A stretch of 14,202 nucleotides of DNA. Source: Phycisphaerae bacterium (lineage in GTDB: Bacteria > Planctomycetota > Phycisphaerae > UBA1845 > UTPLA1). The notes beneath the pieces are model-generated. The model did not search any database and was not told the origin of the DNA. It was given only the letters and a program-made list of their open reading frames with translations. The DNA lies in assembly GCA_016935885.1 (NCBI GenBank), contig JAFGQA010000262.1, forward strand, positions 1-14,202. Reading direction: 5' to 3'. The translations under genes were made by a program, and so were the position numbers. Of this stretch, positions 1 to 5,987 are shown piece after piece (position 1 is the first letter of the stretch; the number at the start of each line of letters is the position of its first letter).

Positions 1-21
1 ACAGAAGAAAAGAAACCAAGA

Positions 22-89
22 GCACAACCACGGCGTTGAGCGTACTCGTGCCCCGGAGGGCACTCGTCCGCTCACGCCGGACGTTGGCA
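22..89 (+). other. attC site 1 (end of a cassette that begins left of the window)
   Basis: AAC at 26-28 and GTT at 83-85 bound a palindrome: GGCGT(T)GAGCG pairs with CGCTCACGCC, leaving one unpaired T in the 5' arm (the extrahelical base typical of attC). GTGCCC/GGGCAC forms the inner stem. The 60 nt at 26-85 are identical to those of attC site 2. Confidence 0.9.
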
Positions 90-102
90 GAGAATCCGAA
101 CA

Positions 103-131
103 TTGATCAGGGGGACGAGAAGGGGTATTCT
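103..131 (+). promoter_or_regulatory. Promoter of the ParE-type TA cassette, probably giving a leaderless mRNA
   Basis: TTGATC (103-108), a 17-nt spacer and TATTCT (126-131). The -10 box ends six bases before the ATG at 138, so transcription would start at or next to the start codon. No Shine-Dalgarno sequence precedes that ATG. The promoter lies inside the cassette, just after attC site 1. Confidence 0.6.
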
Positions 132-137
132 TCTGGT

Positions 138-320
138 ATGACAACAAAGGAAAAAGTCGTCCAAGCTGTTCAGGAGTTGCCCGACAATGCATCCTATGAA
201 GACGCAATGGAGAGGCTCCTCTTCCTCGCCAAGATTGAGAGGGGCATTCAACAGGCAGACTCAGGACAGACTGTTGCTCACGACCAAGTGAAGCAGAGGA
301 TGGCGAAATGGCTCAAATAA
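138..320 (+). CDS. Small antitoxin of a ParE-type toxin-antitoxin pair
   Basis: A 60-residue protein beginning MTTKEKVVQAV and ending in QRMAKWLK. It is mostly helical and charged, with a central segment (DAMERLLFLAKIERGI) of the kind seen in small antitoxins encoded directly upstream of RelE/ParE toxins. The reading frame is open back to position 36, but that part translates attC site 1; the ATG at 138 is chosen because a promoter ends six bases before it. The 3' end overlaps the toxin gene by 13 nt, so the two are translationally coupled. It presumably neutralises the toxin by binding it and may repress the promoter. I recognise it by context and general likeness; no DNA-binding fold is obvious at this length. 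Confidence 0.75.
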   Translation: MTTKEKVVQAVQELPDNASYEDAMERLLFLAKIERGIQQADSGQTVAHDQVKQRMAKWLK

Positions 321-604
321 GGTGGACTGCCCAGGCCGCAGACGACCTTGAGGCCATTACAGAGTTCATCTCCGCCGACTCACCCTACTACGCCCAACTG
401 TTCGCAATCGATGTTCTGGCTGCGATAGAGCGTCTCACCGACTTTCCCCAATCCGGACGGAAAGTACCCGAGATAAATGATCCCGCGATACGCGAACTGA
501 TTCTTGGGGACTACCGCATCGTCTATCGACTGCGAAGCGCCCTGGTTGAGATCCTCACGGTGTTTCACGGGGCGAGAATACTCAATCCATCAGACCTGAA
601 ATAG
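308..604 (+). CDS. RelE/ParE family toxin
   Basis: A 98-residue protein with the compact ParE/RelE-fold pattern: RWTAQAADDLEAITEFI at the N-terminus (helix 1), a second helix ending in RLTDFPQSGRKVPEI, then the strands IRELILGDYRIVYRL and VEILTVFHGARIL. The P-x-S-G-R motif, the RxL...YRIVYR strand and the closing VFHGAR strand are family hallmarks. ParE members poison DNA gyrase and RelE members cleave mRNA on the ribosome; sequence alone does not settle which applies. The start ATG lies inside the antitoxin gene, 13 nt before its end. The gene is the second of this cassette and stops four bases before the R'' box of attC site 2. Confidence 0.9.
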   Translation: MAQIRWTAQAADDLEAITEFISADSPYYAQLFAIDVLAAIERLTDFPQSGRKVPEINDPAIRELILGDYRIVYRLRSALVEILTVFHGARILNPSDLK

Positions 605-607
605 AAC

Positions 608-676
608 TGCCAACCACGGCGTTGAGCGTACTCGTGCCCCGGAGGGCACTCGTCCGCTCACGCCGGACGTTCGGGC
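608..676 (+). other. attC site 2
   Basis: R'' TGCCAAC (608-614) is the exact complement of GTTGGCA at 83-89, which opens the TA cassette. The 60 nt from 612 to 671 are identical to attC site 1. R' GTTCGGGC (669-676) opens the next cassette. Confidence 0.95.
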
Positions 677-696
677 GACAGACGAGAGATAAGACG

Positions 697-1497
697 ATGA
701 GAAGTTCATGGTTCATCGTACTCGGTCTAGCAACGATTGGATCTATTGCTTGGGCAACAGATAGCGAGCAACACTCCGTTTCTGCATTGATCGACGAACT
801 CCGACAAGAGGTACGCCGCCCGAAGTCACCCGAAGATTTCTACGCCACCACAGAAGAGCGTCACGCGGACAGGCTCATCCGCGCTCTGGCTGAACATGGG
901 AAAGAAGCAGTCCCCCCATTGACGGACCTGCTTATGAAGGAGCCTGACCTCCGGTTCTACGTTATGGACATACTGGCGCGAATCGGACCCGATGCCGGGT
1001 CCTCAATTCCGAGGGTGTCAGCACTAGCGATGGACACAAATGGTGAAATCCGTGCAGAGGCAATTGGTACTCTAGGCAAGATCGGCAAGTACTCCCCGGC
1101 GGCCATCGGAGCGATTACTAACGCTCTGACCGATCCCTTTCAGCCAGTGCGGGCCAAGGCAGTGCGCGCACTCGCGGAGATCGGATCCACCGCGAAGGAA
1201 GCCGTGCCTGCCCTCATCAGCGCGTGGCAGACAGAGACAGACGAATCCGTGCAAAAGGGAATTATTGACGCTTTCGGCCTCATCGGATCACAAGCGAAGG
1301 CAGCCGTACCCATCCTTGTAGACGTATTTAGGGACAAAGACCCGAGTCTGCGATGGAGTGCGGCGCGCTCATTGGGCCGGATCGGCCCTTCCGCCGCTGA
1401 GGCCCTTCCCGCGTTGGAGGCGGCTTCAACGAATGAAGCTGACTACGTCCGGAAACAAGCACTTGAGGCCATACAGGCGATTCGAAGAGTAGATTGA
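697..1497 (+). CDS. Exported HEAT-repeat protein
   Basis: 266 residues. The N-terminus MRSSWFIVLGLATIGSIAWA is a signal peptide (positive charge, hydrophobic core, AWA|TDS cleavage). The rest is a chain of HEAT repeats of about 35-40 residues with the recurring pattern 'AVPxLxxxLxD..xxVRxxAxxALxxIG', for example KEAVPPLTDLLM, EIRAEAIGTLGKIG, PVRAKAVRALAEIG, KEAVPALISAW, KAAVPILVDVF and SAARSLGRIGPSA. Such proteins form alpha-solenoids that bind other proteins or act as scaffolds; no catalytic domain is present. The frame is open from 622, but that is translation of attC site 2; the ATG at 697 begins the signal peptide. The gene fills its cassette alone. I see no promoter of its own. Confidence 0.88.
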   Translation: MRSSWFIVLGLATIGSIAWATDSEQHSVSALIDELRQEVRRPKSPEDFYATTEERHADRLIRALAEHGKEAVPPLTDLLMKEPDLRFYVMDILARIGPDAGSSIPRVSALAMDTNGEIRAEAIGTLGKIGKYSPAAIGAITNALTDPFQPVRAKAVRALAEIGSTAKEAVPALISAWQTETDESVQKGIIDAFGLIGSQAKAAVPILVDVFRDKDPSLRWSAARSLGRIGPSAAEALPALEAASTNEADYVRKQALEAIQAIRRVD

Positions 1498-1512
1498 GAA
1501 GAACGGAAAATG

Positions 1513-1585
1513 GCCCGAACAACGAGGTTCACCGTATTCCTCACCCGCGGCGGGTTCGGAATCCGGTGACCTCCGACGTTCGCAA
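1513..1585 (+). other. attC site 3
   Basis: R'' GCCCGAAC (1513-1520) is the exact complement of GTTCGGGC (669-676). GAGGT(T)CACC pairs with GGTGACCTC, again with one unpaired T; ATTCC/GGAAT and CCCG/CGGG form the inner stems. R' GTTCGCAA is at 1578-1585. Confidence 0.93.
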
Positions 1586-1599
1586 CGAAAGGAAGCATT

Positions 1600-2001
1600 A
1601 TGAAGCCGGAAGAGATCGTACGCTACTGCGGGATCACCGTCGTCATTATCATCGTCGTGTGCACAGCTGAGTACTGGATCATCGCCTCCGGCATCTACGC
1701 GGGCCTTTCTGGAATGACCGATAGCCAGTTCTTCGCCCTCAACCTGCCCCTCATCTCGTGCCCCGCGAGCTACGTCTGGATAGGACGGTTTCTTCCGCTG
1801 CTGCCACTCCTTGGTCTTGTGATCGGTTTCGTCACTCGTTGGCGGCGAACCGCACTGGCCGAGACGCTTCTGCAGATCGGATGTGTACTCACGGCTGCAT
1901 GGATCGCTTCAGCAATCACATTTCATGAGTGGTGCCACCGCAGCCTGCATCCGCCCCAGAGCGCGATAGTCAGAGAGTTGGAAGCTGCAAAGACCAAATA
2001 G
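1600..2001 (+). CDS. Small integral membrane protein, function unknown
   Basis: 133 residues with about three membrane segments: TVVIIIVVCTAEYWIIASGIY (roughly residues 13-33), a stretch centred on FLPLLPLLGLVIGFV (roughly 64-78), and TLLQIGCVLTAAWIASAI (roughly 88-106). The loop TRWRRTAL is positively charged, and the C-terminus VRELEAAKTK is polar. I do not recognise a family. The start is supported by AAAGGAAG (1588-1595), four bases before the ATG. It is the only gene in its cassette and begins 21 nt after the cassette opens, a spacing typical of cassette genes. Confidence 0.75.
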   Translation: MKPEEIVRYCGITVVIIIVVCTAEYWIIASGIYAGLSGMTDSQFFALNLPLISCPASYVWIGRFLPLLPLLGLVIGFVTRWRRTALAETLLQIGCVLTAAWIASAITFHEWCHRSLHPPQSAIVRELEAAKTK

Positions 2002-2021
2002 ACCAGGACAGGAAGATGACT

Positions 2022-2090
2022 TTGCGGACCACGGCCTTCAGCTTGCCGGTGCTCCGCTGTCGCACCGGACGCTGAGGCGAACGCTCGCTG
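2022..2090 (+). other. attC site 4, with GCT in place of GTT at the crossover
   Basis: R'' TTGCGGAC (2022-2029) differs at one position from the complement of GTTCGCAA (1578). GCCT(T)CAGC pairs with GCTGAGGC, with an inner stem CCGGTGC/GCACCGG. R' reads GCTCGCTG (2083-2090), one base away from the complement of the CAGCGAAC box that closes the cassette. Confidence 0.8.
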
Positions 2091-2122
2091 AAAGCGGCAG
2101 ACGCAAGAGGCTATGTACGGCA

Positions 2123-2641
2123 ATGAAACGTTGGATATGGATTCCCGCGATGGCCCCCGTAATGTGGGCCCTGTTGCGGTTGGTCGTCTGGGCCGACCGC
2201 CTATACGCCTGGCAGTACTCTCCGAGGTATGCCCCGCCCACTCCGGCGGACTATGCCCGCGCGGCCGTAGTGTTCGGGATGGCCTCTCTGACGCCGGTAC
2301 TTGTGGGGCTGGCGGCTGCGGTCGCTGCCTTTCGCCGCAAGTACCAGCCGCGTTGGCCCATTCTGGAGGCGGGGGTTGTGGCTTGTCCGTATCTGGCACT
2401 GGCACTGACACTTTGGCTTGGCCTCCTCCACAAGCCGAACAGTCCTCTCCGCTTCGTGGGAGTTGTGGCCATATGGGGGTCAGTGTTCCTCGGCGGGGCC
2501 GTGGTAGCGGCGTCGCTGAACATGGGGGCGTCCCTGCGTCAGCGCACGTGGGGAAAGTGCGCTCTCTCTGCGCTAGCCATCTGCGCAGGTGTACTCTACC
2601 TGCTCTGGCTGCACGCATTCATCATCTATCTCGACACATGA
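2123..2641 (+). CDS. Multi-pass membrane protein, function unknown
   Basis: 172 residues with four to five predicted membrane helices: IPAMAPVMWALLRLVVWADRL near the N-terminus, VVFGMASLTPVLVGLAAAVAA (about 48-68), AGVVACPYLALALTLWLGLL (about 83-102), FVGVVAIWGSVFLGGAVVAAS (about 110-130), and ALSALAICAGVLYLLWLHAFI (about 146-166). The basic loop FRRKYQPRW suggests a cytoplasmic side after the second helix. I do not recognise a family. Other long open frames on both strands here are incompatible with this one; the hydrophobic periodicity and the placement between two attC sites favour this frame. AAGAGG at 2105-2110 is a weak and distant ribosome binding site. Confidence 0.7.
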   Translation: MKRWIWIPAMAPVMWALLRLVVWADRLYAWQYSPRYAPPTPADYARAAVVFGMASLTPVLVGLAAAVAAFRRKYQPRWPILEAGVVACPYLALALTLWLGLLHKPNSPLRFVGVVAIWGSVFLGGAVVAASLNMGASLRQRTWGKCALSALAICAGVLYLLWLHAFIIYLDT

Positions 2642-2657
2642 CATGAGACCAAAGGAA

Positions 2658-2728
2658 CAGCGAACCAGCGCGTGGAGCATTACGCGTGCCCCGGTGTGGC
2701 ACGCGAATCTCACGCAGCACGTTCGGCA
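2658..2728 (+). other. attC site 5
   Basis: R'' CAGCGAAC (2658-2665) and R' GTTCGGCA (2721-2728). GCGTG(G)AG pairs with CTCACGC with one unpaired G; CGCGTGCC/GGCACGCG is the inner stem. The inner part resembles the cores of attC sites 1, 2 and 6. Confidence 0.9.
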
Positions 2729-2735
2729 AAGTCAG

Positions 2736-3656
2736 ATGATGATGAAGAACCGGTTTTGTACACCGTCCGTTGTTGCCGTCATACTTGCCCTTGCTTGGGT
2801 GGCCGCCGGCGGAATCGCGGACGCGGCCAATGTGTCGGTGCCACATTGGAAGGCGGGAGACTGGTGGGTGGCAGAGGAGAGCGGCTGGACCATCGCGGGG
2901 CTCCAGTCCGCTCCGCCGGATCCCCGGTGGTCGGAACGAGGACCGTTCCGCTGGCTCTGCATTGTGACGCGAGCGAGCGGGACACAGGCCGTTCTTGAGG
3001 TGCATCAGACTGCCAAGACTGACGCTCAGGGCCGAGCTGAGGTCTGGCCGAGGACCGAGAATGTGTTCTACCCGAAGCCGACATACAGGATCACCATTGA
3101 CCTCGGTGGTCGCTCGATGACCAAGACTGAAGAACTCCTGGAGCCTTGGCCGCACATTGCGAGTCTTCGGTGCCTGCTGCCAAACGGAAAAGACGGGACG
3201 AGAAGAATCGGCGGGGAGGAGTACATCGAGAGCCACAGGACGAACGCAACCGATCGGTTTGAGATCGATAGTGTCATCTTCGTCTTCAGGCGGGACGAAG
3301 ACCTGCTCCAGGAGCGGAAGTTCTGGGGGCTGGATTGGGCGTCGGGCAAACACCGCCCCTGTTTCGAAGAAAGGCAGGAGTGGAGGGAGGGAGATCGGTG
3401 GTGGCGGAGTCTCGCGCGTTACGACGGAAAACGCATCACGTCTGTTTTCATTGGCGCAACTGAGCCGATCTTCGGTGTCGAGTTCTGGCGAGAGTTCCAG
3501 AAGACAGGATGGCCCGAGTCCAGACCCCATGTTGAAGCAAGGCTTGTTGATCAAGGCAACATGTCCGAGCGGAGGCCCGCCTTCATCTCAGATGCGCAGG
3601 GCGCCGCTGGACCAAACAAGACGACAAAGGCCATGCAAGCCGAGCAAGCCCATTGA
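2736..3656 (+). CDS. Exported protein of unknown function
   Basis: 306 residues starting MMMKNRFC at 2736 (ATG also at 2739 and 2742). The N-terminus carries a signal peptide, VVAVILALAWVAAGGIADA, with cleavage likely after ADA. The mature part is rich in tryptophan and charged residues and shows pairs of beta-strand-like segments (HWKAGDWWVAEE, FRWLCIVTRAS, AVLEVHQTAKT, SVIFVFRRDED, EGDRWWRSLARYDGK). I recognise no family. The frame is open further upstream to 2589, but that part would translate attC site 5. The final codons and the TGA stop (3654-3656) lie inside attC site 6, so the C-terminal residues are set by the recombination site. It is the sole gene of its cassette. Confidence 0.75.
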   Translation: MMMKNRFCTPSVVAVILALAWVAAGGIADAANVSVPHWKAGDWWVAEESGWTIAGLQSAPPDPRWSERGPFRWLCIVTRASGTQAVLEVHQTAKTDAQGRAEVWPRTENVFYPKPTYRITIDLGGRSMTKTEELLEPWPHIASLRCLLPNGKDGTRRIGGEEYIESHRTNATDRFEIDSVIFVFRRDEDLLQERKFWGLDWASGKHRPCFEERQEWREGDRWWRSLARYDGKRITSVFIGATEPIFGVEFWREFQKTGWPESRPHVEARLVDQGNMSERRPAFISDAQGAAGPNKTTKAMQAEQAH

Positions 3657-3714
3657 GGTATCAGCCTACTCGTGCCCCGGAGGGCACTCGCGGCTCACGC
3701 TCGTCGTTAGGCCC
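3636..3714 (+). other. attC site 6 (diverged 5' arm)
   Basis: R' GTTAGGCCC (3706-3714) opens the next cassette. The R'' region GCCGAGC (about 3639-3645) matches the cassette start GTTCGGC except at one position. The 24-nt core around TGCCCCGGAGGGCA (about 3667-3690) is identical to that of attC sites 1 and 2, but the outer 5' arm pairs poorly, so the site may be weak. Confidence 0.75.
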
Positions 3715-3737
3715 GCGAGTAACGAGATGACAATGTA

Positions 3738-3766
3738 TTGACAATAGGCACACGTCGGGGTACCTT
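3738..3766 (+). promoter_or_regulatory. Promoter of the BrnT/RHH TA cassette, probably leaderless
   Basis: Consensus TTGACA (3738-3743), a 17-nt spacer and TACCTT (3761-3766). The -10 box ends six bases before the ATG at 3773, the same geometry as the ParE-type cassette promoter at 103-131. No Shine-Dalgarno sequence precedes the ATG. Confidence 0.65.
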
Positions 3767-3772
3767 ACGCTG

Positions 3773-4066
3773 ATGAGACAGTTCCGATGGGATGAAGACA
3801 AGAACGCGTGGCTGAAACGTGAGCGGGGCGTCTGCTTTGAGCAGGTCGTGGTGCTGATGGAACAAAGCGCAGTGCTTGATGTTGTCGAGAATCCAAACCA
3901 GGAGAAGTACCCAGGGCAGAAGATAGCCATAGTGGAAATCGAGAGATACGCATACCTCGTTCCTTACGAACAAGCCGGGGAGGAGATCGATCTGAAGACG
4001 ATTATCCCCAGTCGCAAGGCGACAGACAAATACCTCGGAGGCGGCCATGAAGAAACTGATTCTTGA
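3773..4066 (+). CDS. brnT: BrnT-type toxin (RelE-like ribonuclease fold)
   Basis: 97 residues with the BrnT pattern: FRWDEDKNAWLKRERGVCFEQVVVLM (family form FEWDxxKnxxNxxKHGvsFeeA) at residues 4-29, a middle part ending in KIAIVEIERYAYLVPYEQ, and the closing strand LKTIIPSRKATDKYL (family form RIISARKATRxE). BrnT toxins have a RelE-like fold and inhibit translation by cutting RNA. The toxin gene comes first and the RHH antitoxin second, which is the usual order for this family and the reverse of most TA pairs. The two genes overlap by 20 nt. The usual KHG motif appears here as RERG, so this is a diverged member. Confidence 0.8.
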   Translation: MRQFRWDEDKNAWLKRERGVCFEQVVVLMEQSAVLDVVENPNQEKYPGQKIAIVEIERYAYLVPYEQAGEEIDLKTIIPSRKATDKYLGGGHEETDS

Positions 4067-4331
4067 TCCAGACGAGAAGAGACTCCTCGAATCCTACGAG
4101 CGTGGGGAGTGGAAGCCCAGCAAACACCGCTCCGCGGAGGTCGCGAAACTCCAGCAGTACGCTCGCAACACCCTTCAGAAGAACAAACGGATCAACATCC
4201 GATTGTCCGAAAGGGACCTCCTCGGCATTCAGACCAAAGCCGTCGAAGAGGGGCTTCCGTATCAGACCCTGATCTCGAGCGTCTTGCACAAGTACCTCCG
4301 CGGGACGCTGACAGAAAAGAAGAGGGCCTAA
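4047..4331 (+). CDS. Ribbon-helix-helix (CopG/BrnA-like) antitoxin
   Basis: 94 residues. The N-terminal half (KKLILDPDEKRLLESYERGEW) is charged and helical and probably wraps the toxin. The C-terminal half, KRINIRLSERDLLGIQTKAVEEGLPYQTLISSVLHKYL, is an RHH DNA-binding domain: a beta-strand (RINIRLS), helix A (DLLGIQTKAVEEG) and helix B (PYQTLISSVLHKYL). It starts within the toxin gene, with CGGAGG (4036-4041) as ribosome binding site. RHH antitoxins of BrnT toxins bind the operon promoter as dimers. The stop codon TAA (4329-4331) lies within the R'' box of attC site 7, so the cassette has no spare 3' sequence. Confidence 0.85.
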   Translation: MKKLILDPDEKRLLESYERGEWKPSKHRSAEVAKLQQYARNTLQKNKRINIRLSERDLLGIQTKAVEEGLPYQTLISSVLHKYLRGTLTEKKRA

Positions 4332-4394
4332 CAAGGCGCTTCACCCTACTCGCGGCCCGGGGCGGCCGCTCGAGGGTGCGCGCTGACGTTGCCC
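4324..4394 (+). other. attC site 7
   Basis: R'' GGGCCTAAC (4324-4332) is the exact complement of GTTAGGCCC (3706-3714). The inner stem is GC-only (around GGCCCGGGGCGGCC). R' GTTGCCC (4388-4394) opens a gene-less cassette. Confidence 0.93.
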
Positions 4395-4453
4395 GGACGC
4401 TTCGCCTGTCGGCTCGCGTCCGGGCAATGTGGCGCGGCTTCGCCCGCGCCACA
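4389..4453 (+). mobile_element. Gene-less 65-nt hairpin cassette, copy A
   Basis: It starts at the TT of attC site 7 and ends just before the TT that opens the next gene cassette (TTCGACC at 4454, matched by GGTCGAAC at 5136). Hairpin 1: 4388-4400 pairs with 4416-4428 (13 bp, the outermost a G-T pair). Hairpin 2: AATGTGGCGCGG (4426-4437) pairs with CCGCGCCACATT (4444-4455), 12 bp with no mismatch and no bulge; this is the cassette's own attC. There is no room for a gene. Copy B (5982-6046) differs at one base; copy C (8536-8582) is truncated. The terminal triplet is ATT, not GTT. Confidence 0.82.
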
Positions 4454-4471
4454 TTCGACCCCAGAGGGCGC

Positions 4472-4506
4472 TTGACGGAACGCGGCGTGTAAGATAATCT
4501 ATTACA
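4472..4506 (+). promoter_or_regulatory. Probable promoter and operator of the RHH/PIN TA cassette
   Basis: TTGACG (4472-4477) and GATAAT (4493-4498) with a short 15-nt spacer. TGTAA (4488-4492) and TTACA (4502-4506) form an inverted repeat straddling the -10 box, placed where an RHH antitoxin would bind. The spacer is shorter than ideal, so the exact hexamers are uncertain. Confidence 0.45.
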
Positions 4507-4521
4507 GAGAGGGTAGCACTC

Positions 4522-4740
4522 ATGAGAAGCACCATCACGATAAGTCTTCCCGAGAAGGTCAGGGTCCAGCTTGACCGCGTTTCGCGGGCCGAGGGGGTTT
4601 CGCGCAGCGACCTCGTGCGCGAGTCCATTCGCGACTACCTCTTTGTCCGCCAGTTCCGGGCTCTGCGAAAGACCATGGTGGCGAAAGCATCGCGCCAGGG
4701 AATCTACACGGACAAGGACGTCTTCGACCGTGTCTCATGA
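4522..4740 (+). CDS. CopG-type ribbon-helix-helix antitoxin
   Basis: 72 residues. STITISLPEKVRVQLDRVSRAEGVSRSDLVRESIRDYL is a textbook RHH/CopG domain: the strand TITISLP, helix A, the turn GVSRSDLV and helix B. The remaining C-terminal part (KASRQGIYTDKDVFDRVS) would bind the toxin. GAGAGGG (4507-4513) is the ribosome binding site. The gene overlaps the downstream PIN toxin by ATGA (4737-4740), so the two are coupled. It is expected to act as antitoxin and autorepressor; an inverted repeat over the promoter supports this. Confidence 0.88.
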   Translation: MRSTITISLPEKVRVQLDRVSRAEGVSRSDLVRESIRDYLFVRQFRALRKTMVAKASRQGIYTDKDVFDRVS

Positions 4741-5132
4741 AGCTCGTCCTTGACACGAACGTCCTCATTGCCGCCTTCATCACTCACGGCACGTGCAATG
4801 AGCTGCTGGAGTACTGCGCCGTCAACCATGAGGTCGTCCTTTCACCGTTCATCCTCAAGGAACTGAAGGAGAAGTTGACTCAGAAGTTCCAGTTCACGAT
4901 CCAGGAGGCCGATGCCGTCATCCATCTGCTGAGATCGCGATTCGCTGTTGTCGCACCACGCCCGCTCGAACAACCCATCTGCCGAGACCCAGAAGATGAT
5001 AACGTCCTGGGCACTGCGCTTGCTGGCCACTGCGAATGCATCGTGACGGGGGACAAGGATCTGCTTGCCCTGCATCGCGTGCAAGGGATCCGCCTGGTCT
5101 CCCCCTCTCACTTCTGGGCAACAGAGAGATAG
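4737..5132 (+). CDS. PIN-domain toxin (putative TA ribonuclease, COG1569 type)
   Basis: 131 residues forming one PIN domain. Candidate metal-binding acidic residues: Asp6 (LVLDTNVLIAAF), Glu42 (LSPFILKELKEKL), the cluster Asp84/Asp87/Asp88 (CRDPEDDNVLGTALA) and Asp106/Asp108 (CIVTGDKDLLAL). The 'RDPEDDNVLGTALAG...IVTGDKDLL' signature is that of the PIN family annotated as putative toxin-antitoxin toxin component, distant from classical VapC. PIN toxins cut RNA using magnesium. The gene overlaps the RHH antitoxin by four bases and ends four bases before the R'' box of its attC, so the pair is one cassette. Confidence 0.87.
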   Translation: MKLVLDTNVLIAAFITHGTCNELLEYCAVNHEVVLSPFILKELKEKLTQKFQFTIQEADAVIHLLRSRFAVVAPRPLEQPICRDPEDDNVLGTALAGHCECIVTGDKDLLALHRVQGIRLVSPSHFWATER

Positions 5133-5135
5133 AAC

Positions 5136-5232
5136 GGTCGAACCCGCGCGTTGAGGTTACGCGCAGTCTGCGGGCGAGTTTCGGAGGTCGGTCTTGGGTG
5201 CGCCGCGCGAACCTCACGCGCGACGTTCGCCG
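5136..5232 (+). other. attC site 8 (long)
   Basis: R'' GGTCGAAC (5136-5143) complements the (A)TTCGACC at 4453-4460 that follows gene-less copy A, not the GTTGCCC at 4388. This shows that copy A is a separate unit. GCGCGT(T)GAGGTT pairs with AACCTCACGCGC, with one unpaired T. R' GTTCGCCG is at 5225-5232. Confidence 0.9.
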
Positions 5233-5239
5233 GAGACAG

Positions 5240-5947
5240 ATGATGTTCAAGAGAATGCTGAAGGCCATTGGAATCGGAAGCGTCGCCATGGCTTCCTCGT
5301 GTTCTCACTCGCTACAACCGCCATACAAAGACGAATCAACGGCACTAATCTACAACCTCCTCTTCTGCGACCGGCTGGGACTTTTCCAGCAGAATCACAA
5401 GGGCGCACCGCTGCCACCATGGTCTATCCTTCTTGCCGAGAAGCCGGATTTGGACGATGTCGCCAGGATCGCGTCGGATACGTCTCAGGAATCCCGCGTC
5501 CGAATGCTCGCCTTCAACCTGCTTCGCAAGGCTCATCGCGACGTGAAGCAGAAGGAACTACTCGGCACGATTATTGAAGTCGGCCTTACTGAAGGGCTGG
5601 ATACTCTCGCCGTCTTTGTCGACGGTGGCGCAAGGTACATCAATCACTCGGGCAAGATGGTCATCGTGGAGGGAACGCCAAACGCTTTCGATTCGGAGAT
5701 CAAGCGGGTCATTACGGCATCCCAGCCTATCGTCGCCGCGATTGGACCTTGGGACAAGGATCGTCTTCCGCCCCCACCGAACGGCACTGTTCGCATGACC
5801 TTCCTTGTTTCGGATGGCCTCTACTTCGGCCAAGGGCCAATGGATGTGATGCAGAAGGAGCAGATGGCGGCACCGCTTATCAATGCGGCAACTGCGCTTC
5901 TAGTGAAAATGGTCGAGAAGACAACAGACGGCGAACCAGAGCATTGA
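5240..5947 (+). CDS. Putative lipoprotein of unknown function
   Basis: 235 residues from the ATG at 5240; an adjacent ATG at 5243 is equally possible (GGAG at 5232-5235). The N-terminus MMFKRMLKAIGIGSVAMASSC resembles a lipoprotein signal with a weak lipobox (ASS|C), so attachment to a membrane is probable rather than certain. The mature part is soluble and helical at first (DVARIASDTSQESRVRMLAFNLLRKA), then mixed (MVIVEGTPNAFDSEIKRVITASQP, VRMTFLVSDGLYFGQGP). The '...VRMTFLVSDGLYFGQGPMDVMQKEQMAAPLINAA' end looks like a conserved domain, but I cannot name it. The stop TGA (5945-5947) lies in the 5' arm of attC site 9. A longer open frame to 5036 would run through attC site 8 and is rejected. 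Confidence 0.72.
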   Translation: MMFKRMLKAIGIGSVAMASSCSHSLQPPYKDESTALIYNLLFCDRLGLFQQNHKGAPLPPWSILLAEKPDLDDVARIASDTSQESRVRMLAFNLLRKAHRDVKQKELLGTIIEVGLTEGLDTLAVFVDGGARYINHSGKMVIVEGTPNAFDSEIKRVITASQPIVAAIGPWDKDRLPPPPNGTVRMTFLVSDGLYFGQGPMDVMQKEQMAAPLINAATALLVKMVEKTTDGEPEH

Positions 5948-5987
5948 CGGTACGGCGTACCGCCGCCCGTCATGCTCGACGTTGCCC
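5929..5987 (+). other. attC site 9
   Basis: R'' CGGCGAAC (5929-5936) is the exact complement of GTTCGCCG (5225-5232). GAGCAT(T)GACGG pairs with CCGTCATGCTC, with one unpaired T. R' GTTGCCC is at 5981-5987. Confidence 0.93.

Noticed and set aside
36..137. Upstream extensions of cassette genes into attC (starts at 36, 622, 2589 and 5036)
   Set aside because: The added residues are translations of attC sequence (the starts at 36 and 622 give the same peptide, MSVLVPRRALVRSRRT), and better starts with promoters, ribosome sites or signal peptides lie downstream.
26..671. Direct repeats taken as a CRISPR array
   Set aside because: Only two identical 60-nt copies, separated by two genes, with attC-type palindrome and R box pairing; no regular spacers.
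1923..2646. Long alternative frames over the membrane-protein cassette (minus 1923-2618; plus 2113-2646)
   Set aside because: They are rich in Pro, Arg and Gly, cross attC site 4 or lack any fold pattern, whereas the frame from 2123 has regular hydrophobic helices.
2622..3554. A 310-codon open frame on the minus strand
   Set aside because: Antisense to the exported protein at 2736-3656, which has a proper signal peptide and fits its cassette. The minus frame runs across attC site 5 and has no recognisable features.
4388..4455. Hairpin repeats as REP/BIME elements or intrinsic terminators
   Set aside because: No T-run follows, and both complete copies are bounded exactly by cassette crossover points. 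A terminator side-effect is still possible.
4336..4628. ORFs on both strands across attC site 7 and the first hairpin cassette
   Set aside because: They translate palindromic attC and hairpin sequence into Arg-rich peptides and overlap the promoter of the RHH/PIN pair.
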